Shown here piece by piece: positions 28,121-38,000 of a stretch of DNA of 64,000 bases. The DNA lies in the NCBI GenBank assembly GCA_963711375.1, contig CAVQDV010000005.1, forward strand, positions 2,790,001 to 2,854,000, written 5' to 3'. The notes beneath the pieces were generated by a model. That model was not told the origin of the DNA, ran no database searches, and saw only the letters and a program-made list of their open reading frames with translations. Within the stretch, counting starts at the first letter, position 1. Every line of letters starts with the position of its first letter. Source of the DNA: CAVQDV01 sp963711375 (lineage in GTDB: Bacteria; Pseudomonadota; Gammaproteobacteria; Coxiellales; Coxiellaceae). The position numbers and the translations under genes are program-made.

Positions 28121-28157
28121 CCAAAAAGTAGCACACTTGGCTTAAGGTAAGTGCTAC
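28121..28157 (-). terminator. Likely terminator of the Sel1/SPOR lipoprotein gene
   Basis: On the minus strand the stem GTAGCAC/GTGCTAC (28151-28157 with 28128-28134) is followed at once by TTTTTGG. It lies about 100 bp past the lipoprotein stop codon. Confidence 0.55.
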
Positions 28158-28225
28158 AAGTAATTAGCACTGATGTTGCAGGTGTAAATGCTTGGAAAAG
28201 GAGGATTTGGGAGTAGGCAAATTAC

Positions 28226-28255
28226 CGGCACTTCCCGCTTAAGCGGGAAGTGCCG
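28226..28255. repeat. Perfect 30-bp palindrome
   Basis: CGGCACTTCCCGCTT/AAGCGGGAAGTGCCG, no loop. Its core TTCCCGCTTAAGCGGGAA belongs to the dispersed TTCCCGCT palindrome family. It starts 6 bp after the lipoprotein stop codon and may stabilise or end that transcript. Confidence 0.85.
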
Positions 28256-28260
28256 ACAAA

Positions 28261-29427
28261 TTACGAAATTATTTCTCTGTCTTTAATTTCTTTTTGAATG
28301 TCCGCGTAGGATTTAATCCAAGGATGGTGCGAACGTAGATCTTGGGGTAATTTCTTCGAAGCATTAAAGGCTTGCTTTGCAGAGCCATAATCACCGTAGA
28401 CTAGCATATACCACTTTTGACCTTGTAAATCGGCACTGTAATATCGAGCCTTACCCTGTAAGTGATTTTGCGCAATAAAATTCTCTATGGCTTTCAAATC
28501 ATGGCTGCCCATAATCTGCAATGAATAGTGCTTAGAAGAATTATGCATCATCCAGCGTTCCGTGCTCGATAATTTAGTAGGGCTTGCTGATTGGCCCATC
28601 GCCTCTGCTTTTTGCACAGGTTTTGCGGGTGTATTTTGACTGGTTGGTGCAGAAGTATTGGATTGGTCAGCAGGAGTTGCTGGTTTGGTCTTATCGCCGT
28701 TTTGCTTGGGAAGGCTTTGCGTAACAGCATCAGGATTTGAGTTCGGAACTGCTTGTTTAGTAACATCCGCATTTTGCTTCGGAACTGCTTGTTTTACAAC
28801 TTCAGCATTTTTGCTGGCAGCAGCCTTTTTAGCAGCATCAACTTCTTTTTTAGGGCCTGACTTTTTAGTGGAGCTAGCCACGGGATTTTCTTTTTTCTTC
28901 AATGAATCTAAAACGGTGTCTTTCTTGGCCTTATGATAAGCGGGCAATTGTTCTTCTATCGGTCTATTCACCTTTTGATTGTTTAGTTCCGTCACATCTT
29001 CCTTGGGTTGATGCAAAGACATCTTAGGACGTGGAGGACGATTCGAATTATCTTGCGACATTCTGGGCGCTTTTTGATAGGGACGCGCGATCACTTCACC
29101 GGTCATCATTTGATGCGCCTTAATGGCTAAGGGCTGACCTTGAGCTGCCGATTTTCGAATCCACTTGCGCGCTGTGGTTTCATCTCTCATCGTTCCAATA
29201 CCGTAGTAATACATATAACCCAAGCCATATTGAGCATCTGCATCACCACTACGAGCGGCTGCTGTCAGTTGCTCAAGCGAGCAGTTATATCGTTCTAAGT
29301 ATTGGTTGCCGGCACAGGCTGCGGCGTTTGGATAGGCCGGATTCGTCGGACCCGCAAACTTATTTTGCGAACAAGCCGACAGTAATGTGGCACAAGAAGC
29401 AATGAGAAAGAAATGTTGCAATTTCAT
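28261..29427 (-). CDS. Sel1-repeat and SPOR-domain lipoprotein
   Basis: 388 residues from ATG 29427 (AAGGA upstream); a longer frame from 29475 is possible. The lipoprotein signal has the lipobox LLSAC near residue 19. One or two Sel1-like repeats follow (DADAQYGLGYMYYYGIGT, ARKWIRKSAAQGQPLAIKA). A long Lys/Ala/Pro/Gln/Asn-rich linker (about 110-290) contains degenerate repeats around KQAVPKQNADVTKQAVPNSN. The last 80 residues form a SPOR domain (HYSLQIMGSH...KWYMLVYGDYGSAKQA), which binds denuded septal glycan. Probably a periplasmic cell-envelope or division protein, exported to a membrane by its lipid anchor. Confidence 0.85.
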   Translation of the reverse strand: MKLQHFFLIASCATLLSACSQNKFAGPTNPAYPNAAACAGNQYLERYNCSLEQLTAAARSGDADAQYGLGYMYYYGIGTMRDETTARKWIRKSAAQGQPLAIKAHQMMTGEVIARPYQKAPRMSQDNSNRPPRPKMSLHQPKEDVTELNNQKVNRPIEEQLPAYHKAKKDTVLDSLKKKENPVASSTKKSGPKKEVDAAKKAAASKNAEVVKQAVPKQNADVTKQAVPNSNPDAVTQSLPKQNGDKTKPATPADQSNTSAPTSQNTPAKPVQKAEAMGQSASPTKLSSTERWMMHNSSKHYSLQIMGSHDLKAIENFIAQNHLQGKARYYSADLQGQKWYMLVYGDYGSAKQAFNASKKLPQDLRSHHPWIKSYADIQKEIKDREIIS

Positions 29428-29514
29428 GTGAAAGTCCTTTTTTGAGAGTTTTCTTGTTGAAGATGAGATTATCAAAGTATTTAATCTCTGTCCAGAAACA
29501 GACTTTTCAGCACG

Positions 29515-30006
29515 TTAAAGATCCGTTGTTTTACCACCAAGCTCACTTGGAAAGGCGTCTGAGACTAAATTGAGCTGAATATTATGTTCTAATAACGCTT
29601 TCAAACTCGCTAAAGCAAAAGTAAAACCTTTTGTACTATCGCTCACTTGAGAAATTATCTCAGCCGGGCTGCCTTGAAATCCGCTGTTAACAATACTCAC
29701 ATAAGCCCCCTTCCCTGCTATATCGATAAAAGTCCATTCTACCGTAGACAGATTTTGATAATTTCCCCACTCGATTACAATCTTACGGTTTGGCTCAATA
29801 GCTTTGACCATCACAGGGACTTTGACATTATACATTTCCCACATCCATTCCACTTGTTTTCCCGCTTCAAGCTTGCCCGTGCTTTTGGTAAACCAAAATT
29901 TGGTCGTAATTTCAGGATTAATAAAGGCTTCAAAAACTTGAGCCAATGGTTTTCGAATTAACATTCCCGTTTTAGCCGCGGGTTTTTCGATTTGTTGATC
30001 TTGCAT
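29515..30006 (-). CDS. SRPBCC / AHSA1-like ligand-binding protein
   Basis: 163 residues of the START-like SRPBCC fold, Aha1/AHSA1 branch: RKPLAQVFEAFINPEITTKFW, VEWMWEMYNVKVPVMVKAIEP, VEWTFIDIAGKGAYVSIVNSGF and a terminal helix (FTFALASLKALLEHNIQLN). Bacterial members have no single known role. The start has CCGGAG upstream. A TTCCCG palindrome and a strong hairpin separate it from the small membrane gene upstream. Confidence 0.85.
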   Translation of the reverse strand: MQDQQIEKPAAKTGMLIRKPLAQVFEAFINPEITTKFWFTKSTGKLEAGKQVEWMWEMYNVKVPVMVKAIEPNRKIVIEWGNYQNLSTVEWTFIDIAGKGAYVSIVNSGFQGSPAEIISQVSDSTKGFTFALASLKALLEHNIQLNLVSDAFPSELGGKTTDL

Positions 30007-30033
30007 TTATTTTCTCCGGAGGTCATGAAATAG

Positions 30034-30063
30034 CAGCAATTCCCGCTTTAACGGGAATTGCTG
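30034..30063. repeat. TTCCCGCT-type palindrome
   Basis: CAGCAATTCCCG/CGGGAATTGCTG arms (30034-30045, 30052-30063) with loop CTTTAA. Same family as the palindromes at 45745 and 54808, including the flanking CAGCAA. Confidence 0.85.
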
Positions 30064-30116
30064 TTGAGATCTATAATAAGTAGTGAAGGCAAGTATACGC
30101 ATGTTCCTTACAAAGC

Positions 30117-30142
30117 AAAACCCCATCCGAAGATGGGGTTTT
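30117..30142 (-). terminator. Terminator of the small membrane-protein gene
   Basis: AAAACCCCATC-CGAA-GATGGGGTTTT: perfect 11-bp stem with a terminal T run in both directions. It lies about 60 bp beyond the stop of the 47-residue gene at 30204-30347. Confidence 0.8.
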
Positions 30143-30203
30143 ACCGAGAAATAGCAATTTACAAACGAGAGGGGGGTGTCGCAAATACTATTTTCCTCTT
30201 TTA

Positions 30204-30347
30204 TCAATATGCCATAAAATATGGATATTGAAGTCTATTCGTTAAGTAATGGCTGCCAAGCTTTGTACCACCAAAAAACACCAAAAGGCTGGACGATAAC
30301 AAACTGACAAATGCAATAACCACTACATAACTAACCGCTTTTCGCAT
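30204..30347 (-). CDS. Small membrane protein, 47 residues
   Basis: ATG 30347 has a strong GGAGG site seven bases upstream (GGAGGTAAAGGT). The product starts MRKAVSYVVVIAFVSLLSSS and has one hydrophobic segment (about residues 4-25), then a short polar tail ending YPYFMAY. A perfect terminator follows. Ribosome site, single membrane span and terminator together support a real gene despite its size. It has no recognised family. It may be a small inner-membrane protein or, given the Lys/Arg then hydrophobic start, a short exported peptide. The 260 bp between it and rseP hold only a weak hairpin (TGTAAGCT/AGCTTACA near 30566). Confidence 0.55.
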   Translation of the reverse strand: MRKAVSYVVVIAFVSLLSSSLLVFFGGTKLGSHYLTNRLQYPYFMAY

Positions 30348-30609
30348 ACCTTTACCTCCATGTTCTTTTCTATATATCTATGTCTTCCTACTGTTATAGG
30401 CTAACACAATTGCCTTTCCAGACAATACTCGGGTTTTAAAAAATACTCGGAAAAAACAGTCTCTACTAGCAGTATAAAAAATGATCTTTGCAATTTTTCA
30501 TACGCTTAGTTTTCTCAACTTTTCGTAAAGGATCTATTATGATTTTTCGCACAGAGGATCACTGTAAGCTCCTTGAGAGATAGCTTACAATTGACTGGGA
30601 AAAGTTCTA

Positions 30610-31962
30610 TTAATGAAGCAATCTTGAAATATCATTAATGGTGGAATAGACGATAAGAGTCAGCAGAAGGATGATGCCAATTTTAATGAGCAATACCTGC
30701 ACTGCATCAGGCAAAGGACGACCAGCAATGGCCTCAATGACCAAAAATAAAAAATGCCCCCCATCTAACCCAGGTATGGGGAGGACATTCACAAAACCCA
30801 AGGTGACGCTAATGAAAGCCATGAATCCCAAATAAATGATCCAGCCGCCTTGAGAAGCCTGCCCTGCCAAATGAAAAACAGAAATCGGACCACCCAGAGT
30901 CTTCGAGGAGATATCGCCTGTCACAATTTTATATAAAACTTGCGCATTAAAAGTGGTAAGCAACAAAGTCTGATCAAGGGCCGGAGTCCAAGCCGTCAAC
31001 ACATTGTAGTGCGTCGTCTCCAGAAACTCAGGTGGCATCGGTGGCCACTTGACGAGAACACCGATAAATCCTACTGTTTTGCCGCCCTGCAGATGAGCTC
31101 CTGCATTCACCATAAACTGAAGCGTCTTATTATCGCGCCTAGCGGTAAGCGCTAGCTTCTGGTTTGGGTGCTGTTGAATAGTCTTTGCTATCTCTACCCA
31201 ATCATCCACTGGTTTTCCTTCTAGGGTTACAATAACATCGCCAGTACGAAGCCCTGAGAGCTCTGCCGGCGATCCAGGTTCTACTCCACTCAATACCGGA
31301 GGGAGCTTCGGAAGATAGGGCATTATTCCAAGACTGCCCAGAAAATCTGGATTCTCGGCATTCACCTTCCAATGATCCATTACGAATAGATGTGTGCTAT
31401 CAGGTTCATTTTTTCGATGGATAATCACCTTAAGATTGCCCTGTTTGCCCATTTGTAGCACTAAAGCCATAAAAACGCGCTGCCAACTAGGTGTCATTGT
31501 ACCGCCCACCTGAATAATTCGATCACCAGACATAAGACCCGCATTCGCGGCAATAGAATTTGGCGTAAGAGTTCCAATAATGGGTTTCATGTGGGTAACA
31601 CCGGGCAAATAAATTACCCAAAATAAAATAACCGCTAAAATGAAATTCGTGAGAGGCCCAGCCAGTACGATCAACATACGGAAAAAAACCGGTTTCCGAT
31701 TGTAAGCACGATGAAGCTCATGCGGCTCTATATCCTCATCCTGCTCCCCCAGCATTTTTACATAACCACCTAAGGGAATGAGACTAAGGGCATATTCTGT
31801 TTCTTTTCCACGATAGGAGTAAAGAACCTTGCCAAAGCCAATAGAAAAGCGCTGAACTTTTACCCCTACGGCCTTTGCCACGAGCAAATGGCCTAATTCA
31901 TGAATTAAAATCACAAAAAAAATTGCGATGATGGAGGCGACTATGGTAAAGAGTAGGCTCAT
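30610..31962 (-). CDS. rseP: Site-2 protease RseP
   Basis: 450 residues. Intramembrane zinc protease: HELGH at about 21-25 in the first membrane helix, two central PDZ domains (LMSGDRIIQVGG, LRTGDVIVTLEGKPV) and the second zinc motif in NVLPIPGLDGGH near 400. It cleaves membrane-bound regulators such as anti-sigma-E factor and leftover signal peptides. Here it stands alone, whereas in many gammaproteobacteria it sits with dxr, cdsA and bamA. It is divergent from rlmD with only 44 bp between the start codons. Confidence 0.96.
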   Translation of the reverse strand: MSLLFTIVASIIAIFFVILIHELGHLLVAKAVGVKVQRFSIGFGKVLYSYRGKETEYALSLIPLGGYVKMLGEQDEDIEPHELHRAYNRKPVFFRMLIVLAGPLTNFILAVILFWVIYLPGVTHMKPIIGTLTPNSIAANAGLMSGDRIIQVGGTMTPSWQRVFMALVLQMGKQGNLKVIIHRKNEPDSTHLFVMDHWKVNAENPDFLGSLGIMPYLPKLPPVLSGVEPGSPAELSGLRTGDVIVTLEGKPVDDWVEIAKTIQQHPNQKLALTARRDNKTLQFMVNAGAHLQGGKTVGFIGVLVKWPPMPPEFLETTHYNVLTAWTPALDQTLLLTTFNAQVLYKIVTGDISSKTLGGPISVFHLAGQASQGGWIIYLGFMAFISVTLGFVNVLPIPGLDGGHFLFLVIEAIAGRPLPDAVQVLLIKIGIILLLTLIVYSTINDISRLLH

Positions 31963-32006
31963 TAAATGTTATATTAGCGCAGCCGAGCCCTTTGCGCGAG
32001 GAACTT

Positions 32007-33323
32007 ATGGCAAAAATTTTTGAAAAACATCTGGCAAAAGTGACTTCCCTGTCCCACGATGGCAGAGGTATAGCTCACATCAATAAAAAAACCACTTTTA
32101 TATTTGGAGCTCTGCCCGGAGAAGAAGTAGAGTTCCGTTACACAAAAATGCATAGTCAATATGATGAGGGAAGCATACTCGAGGTTTTACAAGCGGCCGA
32201 TTCACGCGTAAAACCTCGATGTGAATTTTTTGGAATTTGCGGCGGTTGTTCCCTGCAACATGTCAATCCAAGGGTTCAGCTCGAACACAAAGAAACTGTT
32301 TTAATGGAAAGATTAGAACATATCGCCAATGCCAAACCACTAGAAATGATGCCGGTTTTGCATGATGAAATTTGGGGCTATCGACATCGGGCGCGATTAA
32401 GTGTGCATTACCGAAGCCACAAAAATAAAGTGGTTGTTGGCTTTCGCGAACAAAATTCGCATCTCGTCGCCGATATCTCACACTGCGATGTGTTAGCGCC
32501 CGTTATTGGCGATAAAATCAGCGCCCTCTCCTCGATGCTTTCAAGCTTAAGTGTAAAGGCACAAATTCCGCAGATCGAAATTGCCGTCACTCCGAAAATA
32601 ACGGCGCTGGTCATTCGTCATTTAGCGCCACTAAAGGAGGAGGATTTTTTTCTTATCGAAAAATTTGCAGATGAAAATCAATTTTACCTATATTTACAAC
32701 CCAAGGGAAATCAGAGTATCTATTTACATTATCCTAAAAAAGAAGGAGTTTCTTTAGAATATGAAATCCCCAATCATCGAGTGCGCATTCAATTTCAGCC
32801 ACTGCAATTTACACAAATAAATCCCAACATCAACTTAAAAATGATAGACCTAGCCATCCAACTCTTAGAGCCTACTCAAAAAGATCACATCCTCGACTTG
32901 TTTTGTGGTATCGGGAATTTTACCTTACCACTGGCGCGATATTGCGAATCTGTCGTTGGAATAGAGGGTGATCACCATTCTGTATTGCAAGCGAAAAAAA
33001 ATACTGGATTAAACGACATTAAAAATGCTGAATTTTTTACGGCGAATTTGTTCGACAAGTGCGAAGATGCCCCCTGGGCGGGGCGACGATACGATAAGCT
33101 TTTGCTCGATCCACCCCGTGCAGGCGCAAAGGAAATTATTCCCTTAATCAAACACTTCCAGCCCTCGCGAATTGTCTACGTTTCCTGCCATTCTGCGACC
33201 TTGGCGCGTGACATCAAAACCCTCCTAGAACTGGGCTATACTTTGGAAAAGGCGGGTATGATGGACATGTTCCCTCATACTCAACACGCCGAAGCCATTG
33301 CTTTATTAACGAAAAAAACATGA
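32007..33323 (+). CDS. rlmD: 23S rRNA (uracil-1939 C5) methyltransferase RlmD
   Basis: 438 residues from ATG 32007 (GAGGA upstream). N-terminal TRAM domain, iron-sulfur Cys cluster (CEFFGICGGC with partner Cys downstream), SAM motif DLFCGIGNFTLP, LDPPRAGA and the catalytic Cys in YVSCHSATLARD. Adds the methyl group at U1939 of 23S rRNA. It overlaps relA by four bases, preserving the rlmD-relA order known from E. coli. Confidence 0.96.
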   Translation: MAKIFEKHLAKVTSLSHDGRGIAHINKKTTFIFGALPGEEVEFRYTKMHSQYDEGSILEVLQAADSRVKPRCEFFGICGGCSLQHVNPRVQLEHKETVLMERLEHIANAKPLEMMPVLHDEIWGYRHRARLSVHYRSHKNKVVVGFREQNSHLVADISHCDVLAPVIGDKISALSSMLSSLSVKAQIPQIEIAVTPKITALVIRHLAPLKEEDFFLIEKFADENQFYLYLQPKGNQSIYLHYPKKEGVSLEYEIPNHRVRIQFQPLQFTQINPNINLKMIDLAIQLLEPTQKDHILDLFCGIGNFTLPLARYCESVVGIEGDHHSVLQAKKNTGLNDIKNAEFFTANLFDKCEDAPWAGRRYDKLLLDPPRAGAKEIIPLIKHFQPSRIVYVSCHSATLARDIKTLLELGYTLEKAGMMDMFPHTQHAEAIALLTKKT

Positions 33324-35074
33324 AAAAAATTGAAGAAAAAAATTGGCTAAATGAGCTTGCCCAAAAACGTCAAAAATTAAATATGGCGCCCGTCGAGCTG
33401 GCCTATCATTTAATTAACGAAGAAAATTACCGCCTCATTGGACAGCAGATCACCAATGCGCTTGTTAAATTAAATTGCGATGAAGAAACTCTGTGTGCCG
33501 CCCTACTCTACCCGAGTTACAAAGCCAAAAAAATAAGTAATGAAAAAATAATAAAAACCTGTGGAAAATCCATTCATAAATTATTACTCGGTACAGAAAA
33601 AATGGATGCCATTGATGATATCAACATCTCACACAAGACCATAGACTTGGGGAAAATCGATAATCTACGAAAAATGTTGCTCGCGATGGTCGATGATATA
33701 CGGGTAGTACTCATTAAATTATCTGAGCGATTATCAGCACTGAGACAGCTCAAAAACGCAGATCCTGCTCGACGAAAAATCGTTGCGAACCAAGTCATGC
33801 AAATTTATGGTCCTTTAGCCAATCGCCTTGGAATCGGCCAACTGAAATGGCGACTAGAAGATTTGGCCTTTCGCTACCTTGAACCAGAAGCCTATCGCCC
33901 AATCGCAAAACATTTAAAACTCGGGCAAGAAGCTCGCGAAAAATTTGTGGAACAGATGATTCGAAAATTAGAAAATTTATTAAAAAATCAGGGTCTGGAA
34001 AAGTTTTCCATTTCCGGTAGAGCGAAACATATTTACAGCATCCATCAAAAACTCAAGAGAAAAGGCGTCGATTTTACCAAACTTTATGACGCGAGCGCCT
34101 TTCGAATTTTAGTTCCCACTCTTAAAGATTGCTACACAGCCCTGAGCATAGTTCACTCCACATGGGAACCTATTTCTGAGGAATTTGATGACTATATCGC
34201 CAACCCTAAGCCCAATGGCTATCAGTCGATTCACACAGCAATTCGTGATCAAAATGGAATAAATGTCGAAATTCAAATTCGAACGTTTGAAATGCACAAT
34301 ACCTCAGAACGAGGCATTGCCGCCCATTGGAAATATAAAGAAGGTAGTGGGCAAACAAGCGCTTATGAAGAAAAAATTAATAGGCTTCGTCAGGTAATTG
34401 AATGGCAAAAAGAACTCAATAGCCAGCAAGAAAATTCAGACGATATATTTCAAAAAATGTTTGAAGACCGAATTTATGTCTTTACACCCAGAGGGGATAT
34501 TTTTGATTTGGAGACTGGGGCAACTTCCCTGGATTTTGCCTATCATCTGCACACAGAGGTGGGTCATCGATGTCGTGGTACTAAGGTCAATAATATTCTG
34601 GTGCCCTTAACACAGGTTCTCCACACAGGTGATCATGTTGAAATTTTAACGGCAAAAGAAAGTAAGCCCAGCCGTGACTGGCTAAATCCCAATTTGCATT
34701 ACTTAAAAACCAAGACGGCCATGGCCAAAGTTCGGCATTGGTTTAATCGAATAGATCGTGAAAATGAACTGGCTTGGGGAATTACGCTGCCCGAAAAAGA
34801 ACTCCACAAAACGGCGATAAAAAAAGCAAAAATAGAAGTGCCTCTTAAGCCTTTAAAAGAGGCAGAAAATAAGAGCCCACAACTGGATGTGCTGGGAACC
34901 ACAAAATTACTCACTAAAATTGCTAAGTGCTGCCAGGCTACCCGAAAGGATGAAATATTAGGCTACATTACCAAAAATCGCGGCATTAGTATTCACCTAA
35001 AAACCTGTCTCAATATTCAAAATTCCGCCCGTAACCATCCCGAGCGAATTATTGAAATTAACTGGACGGCTTAA
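33320..35074 (+). CDS. relA: (p)ppGpp synthetase RelA, without the ACT domain
   Basis: 584 residues; E. coli RelA has 744. The pseudo-hydrolase domain lacks the HD...ED residues (AALLYPSYKAKKIS). The synthetase domain is intact, with GRAKHIYSIHQKL, YDASAFRIL, PKPNGYQSIHTA and EIQIRT. The TGS domain (DRIYVFTPRGDIFDLE) follows, then a short helical part and the zinc-finger/RIS region (AKCCQATRKDEILGYITKNR). The protein ends just where the ACT/RRM domain should begin (ERIIEINWTA), and the next gene follows 9 bp later, so the loss is real. Start overlaps rlmD. Converts ATP plus GTP/GDP to pppGpp/ppGpp on stalled ribosomes; sensing may be altered. Confidence 0.92.
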   Translation: MKKIEEKNWLNELAQKRQKLNMAPVELAYHLINEENYRLIGQQITNALVKLNCDEETLCAALLYPSYKAKKISNEKIIKTCGKSIHKLLLGTEKMDAIDDINISHKTIDLGKIDNLRKMLLAMVDDIRVVLIKLSERLSALRQLKNADPARRKIVANQVMQIYGPLANRLGIGQLKWRLEDLAFRYLEPEAYRPIAKHLKLGQEAREKFVEQMIRKLENLLKNQGLEKFSISGRAKHIYSIHQKLKRKGVDFTKLYDASAFRILVPTLKDCYTALSIVHSTWEPISEEFDDYIANPKPNGYQSIHTAIRDQNGINVEIQIRTFEMHNTSERGIAAHWKYKEGSGQTSAYEEKINRLRQVIEWQKELNSQQENSDDIFQKMFEDRIYVFTPRGDIFDLETGATSLDFAYHLHTEVGHRCRGTKVNNILVPLTQVLHTGDHVEILTAKESKPSRDWLNPNLHYLKTKTAMAKVRHWFNRIDRENELAWGITLPEKELHKTAIKKAKIEVPLKPLKEAENKSPQLDVLGTTKLLTKIAKCCQATRKDEILGYITKNRGISIHLKTCLNIQNSARNHPERIIEINWTA

Positions 35075-35083
35075 TCTGTATTT

Positions 35084-38000
35084 TTAACGAGTCTTGCACC
35101 AATCGTAGGCATTAATAAAAATCTGCATCCAAGGGCCATATTCGCCCCAATTTTCTGGATGCCAAGAATTTTGGAGTGTTCTAAATGCCCGCTCAGGATG
35201 CGGCATCATGATGGTGACACGACCACTTTCACTGCTTACACTCGTAATTCCCTGCGGACTTCCATTAGGATTATAGGGATACACTTCTGTTATTTGATGA
35301 TGGTGATTGACGAATCGAGCAGAAATTTGATTCGCATTTTGTATCTCCGCTAATTTTTCGGCATCTGCAAAAAGAGCCTGCCCCTCACCATGCGCCACAA
35401 CAACGGGAAAAATACTGCCCGCCATATTCTTAAAAAAGAGAGATGTTGAAGGCTCTATTTTTAAAAGGGAAACTCGCGCCTCAAATTGTTCAGATTGATT
35501 TCGAATAAATCTCGGCCATAGGTCTGCACCTGGAATAATCGATTTCAATTGAGAAAGCATTTGACAGCCATTGCACACGCCTAAAGCAAATGTGTTTTCA
35601 CGCTGGAAAAAGGCACTAAAATCATCGCGTACATTCGGGTGTAACAAAATAGATTGCGCCCACCCAGTTCCTGCCCCCAAGACATCACCATACGAAAATC
35701 CACCACAAGCTACCATGCCTTGAAAATCTCGCAAACTAGAACGTGCAGATATTAAATCGCTCATATGAACATCAACCGAATCAAAACCGGCAAGCGCAAA
35801 AGCAGCGGCCATTTCCATATGACCATTCACACCTTGCTCGCGTAATATAGCCACTTTTGGGCGTGTGGATTTAATGGAAAATAATGGGTGTTCTGGTAAT
35901 TTAAAAGTGAGTTGTGCATTTAATCCAGGGTCATTCCCGTCCAGAATGTGATGATATTCTTGTTCAGCACAAATTGGATTGTCTCGCATTTTTTGCATTA
36001 AATAAGAGGTTTCAGACCAAAGACACTGAAGGTGAATACGCGAATTTCGATAAATCTCTTTTCCATTATTGCGAATAATTAAATGATCTTCATCATTTAG
36101 GACTCCAATCGGATGCACAAATGAATCTAATGTATGTTGTTGGATTATTTTGAATAAAAGGGGGACCGCGTTTTGACTCACCTGTATTACTGCGCCTAAT
36201 GATTCATTAAATAAAGCAGAAAATATTTCGTTCTCAGGTACGTTTACATCCAGAGTAATTCCTAAATGCGCTGCAAAGCTCATCTCAGAGACGGTGGCCA
36301 GCAAGCCACCATCCGAACGATCGTGATAGGCCAATAATAAATCGGCTTTATGCAAATCTTGAATGCAGGCAAAAAAGTTTTTCAATAATTCGGCGTCTAT
36401 ATCGGCGCCCTGCGCTTCGGTTTGGCCATAAACTTGCGCCAAAGCGCTAGCACCCAAGCCATGGGACTTTTCGCTGAGGTCAAACAAAAAGAGCTGTGTT
36501 TCAAAGGATTTTTTTAATAAAGGGGTTTTCGTTTTTCGCACGTCGCAGACCTGCGCGCTTGCCGTAATAATTAATGAAACGGGTGAAATAACTTTTTTTT
36601 GCAATTCCCCTTCAGACCAAATCGTTCGCATCGACAAGGAATCTTTTCCGACTGGAATATTAATACCGAGTGCTGGACAAAATTCCATGCCTATCGCTTG
36701 CACGGCATCGTATAAAGCAGCCGCGTCGGGATCATAATGAGCAGCCGCCATCCAATTGGCCGAAAGCGTAATATCTTTTAGTGCCGTGATCGGAGCAGCA
36801 CAAATATTCGTGATAGCCTCTCCCACGGCCATACGAGCCGCTGCAGGCGCATTTATAATAGAAAGGGGTGTACGCTCACCCATCGCCAATGCTTCGCCTG
36901 TATGACTGGTATATCCGCTTGACGTCACAGCAACATCCGCAACGGGCACTTGCCAAGGGCCTACCATTTGATCACGTGCCGTCATGCCTCCGACGCTTCG
37001 GTCGCCAATCGTAATGAGAAATTTTTTATCGCCAACGCAGGGTAATTGCAAGACCCGTTCAATGGACTCCTCCAAGGGAAGGGTAGAAAAATTAAAGGAA
37101 GAATAATTCAATTTTGTTCGCGCCACATTTTTCGATAATTTCGGCATGTCTTTAAAAAGCATTGGCAAAGGCATATTGATTGGAAAATTTTTAAAATAAG
37201 TGTCAATAACGGCGAGCGTTTCTTCTTCTGTCGCCTCGCCCACTACAGCAAAAGGACAACGTTCACGTTCTGCAATTTTCGTAAATAATTCTAGGCGACG
37301 TGGATTAATCGCCAAAACATAGCGTTCTTGCGACTCGTTACACCAAATTGCCAAGGGTGACATTCCGGGAGCGGCATTTATGATATCTCTCAACTGAATT
37401 TTTGCTCCACGCGCACTGCCGTGAACTAATTCAGGCAAGGCATTACAGAGACCACCCGCGCCGACATCATGAACGCTTAAAATTGGATTATTTTCGTCAT
37501 AAGACCAGCAAGCATTAATCACTTCTTGAGCGCGTCTTTGCATTTCTGGATTGGCACGTTGCACCGAGGCAAAATCCAAAGCCTCGCTACTTTGTCCAAG
37601 CGTCATCGAAGAAGCCGAGCCACCGCCTAAACCAATTAACATCGCCGGCCCACCTAATACAATTAATTTTGCACTTGCCTCAAAAGATTTTTTTTCAACA
37701 CTCGATTCACGAATATTACCAACACCTCCCGCCATCATGATGGGTTTATGATAACCCCGATAAATATGGTCTTCGTCCATCTTTGCGGTAAATGTGCGAA
37801 AATATCCGCATAAATTAGGCCTTCCAAATTCATTATTAAATGCAGCTGCCCCGAGCGGACCGTCTAGCATAATTTGCAAGGGCGAGGCCATTTGCCTTGG
37901 GCGCCCTATATTGAGCTCCCAGGGTTTTTCAGCACCTGGAATTTGCAAATCCGAAACGGTAAATCCGCATAAACCAGCTTTGGGAGAAGCTCCACGTCCC

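Noticed and set aside
27722..28170. Several overlapping open frames around 27722-28170 on both strands
   Set aside because: They are produced by the 80-bp inverted repeat; the peptides mirror each other and no start site or family is seen.
30007..30207. Minus-strand open frame of 66 codons between the SRPBCC gene and the small membrane gene
   Set aside because: It runs through the palindrome at 30034 and the terminator at 30117, has no ribosome site and no family resemblance.
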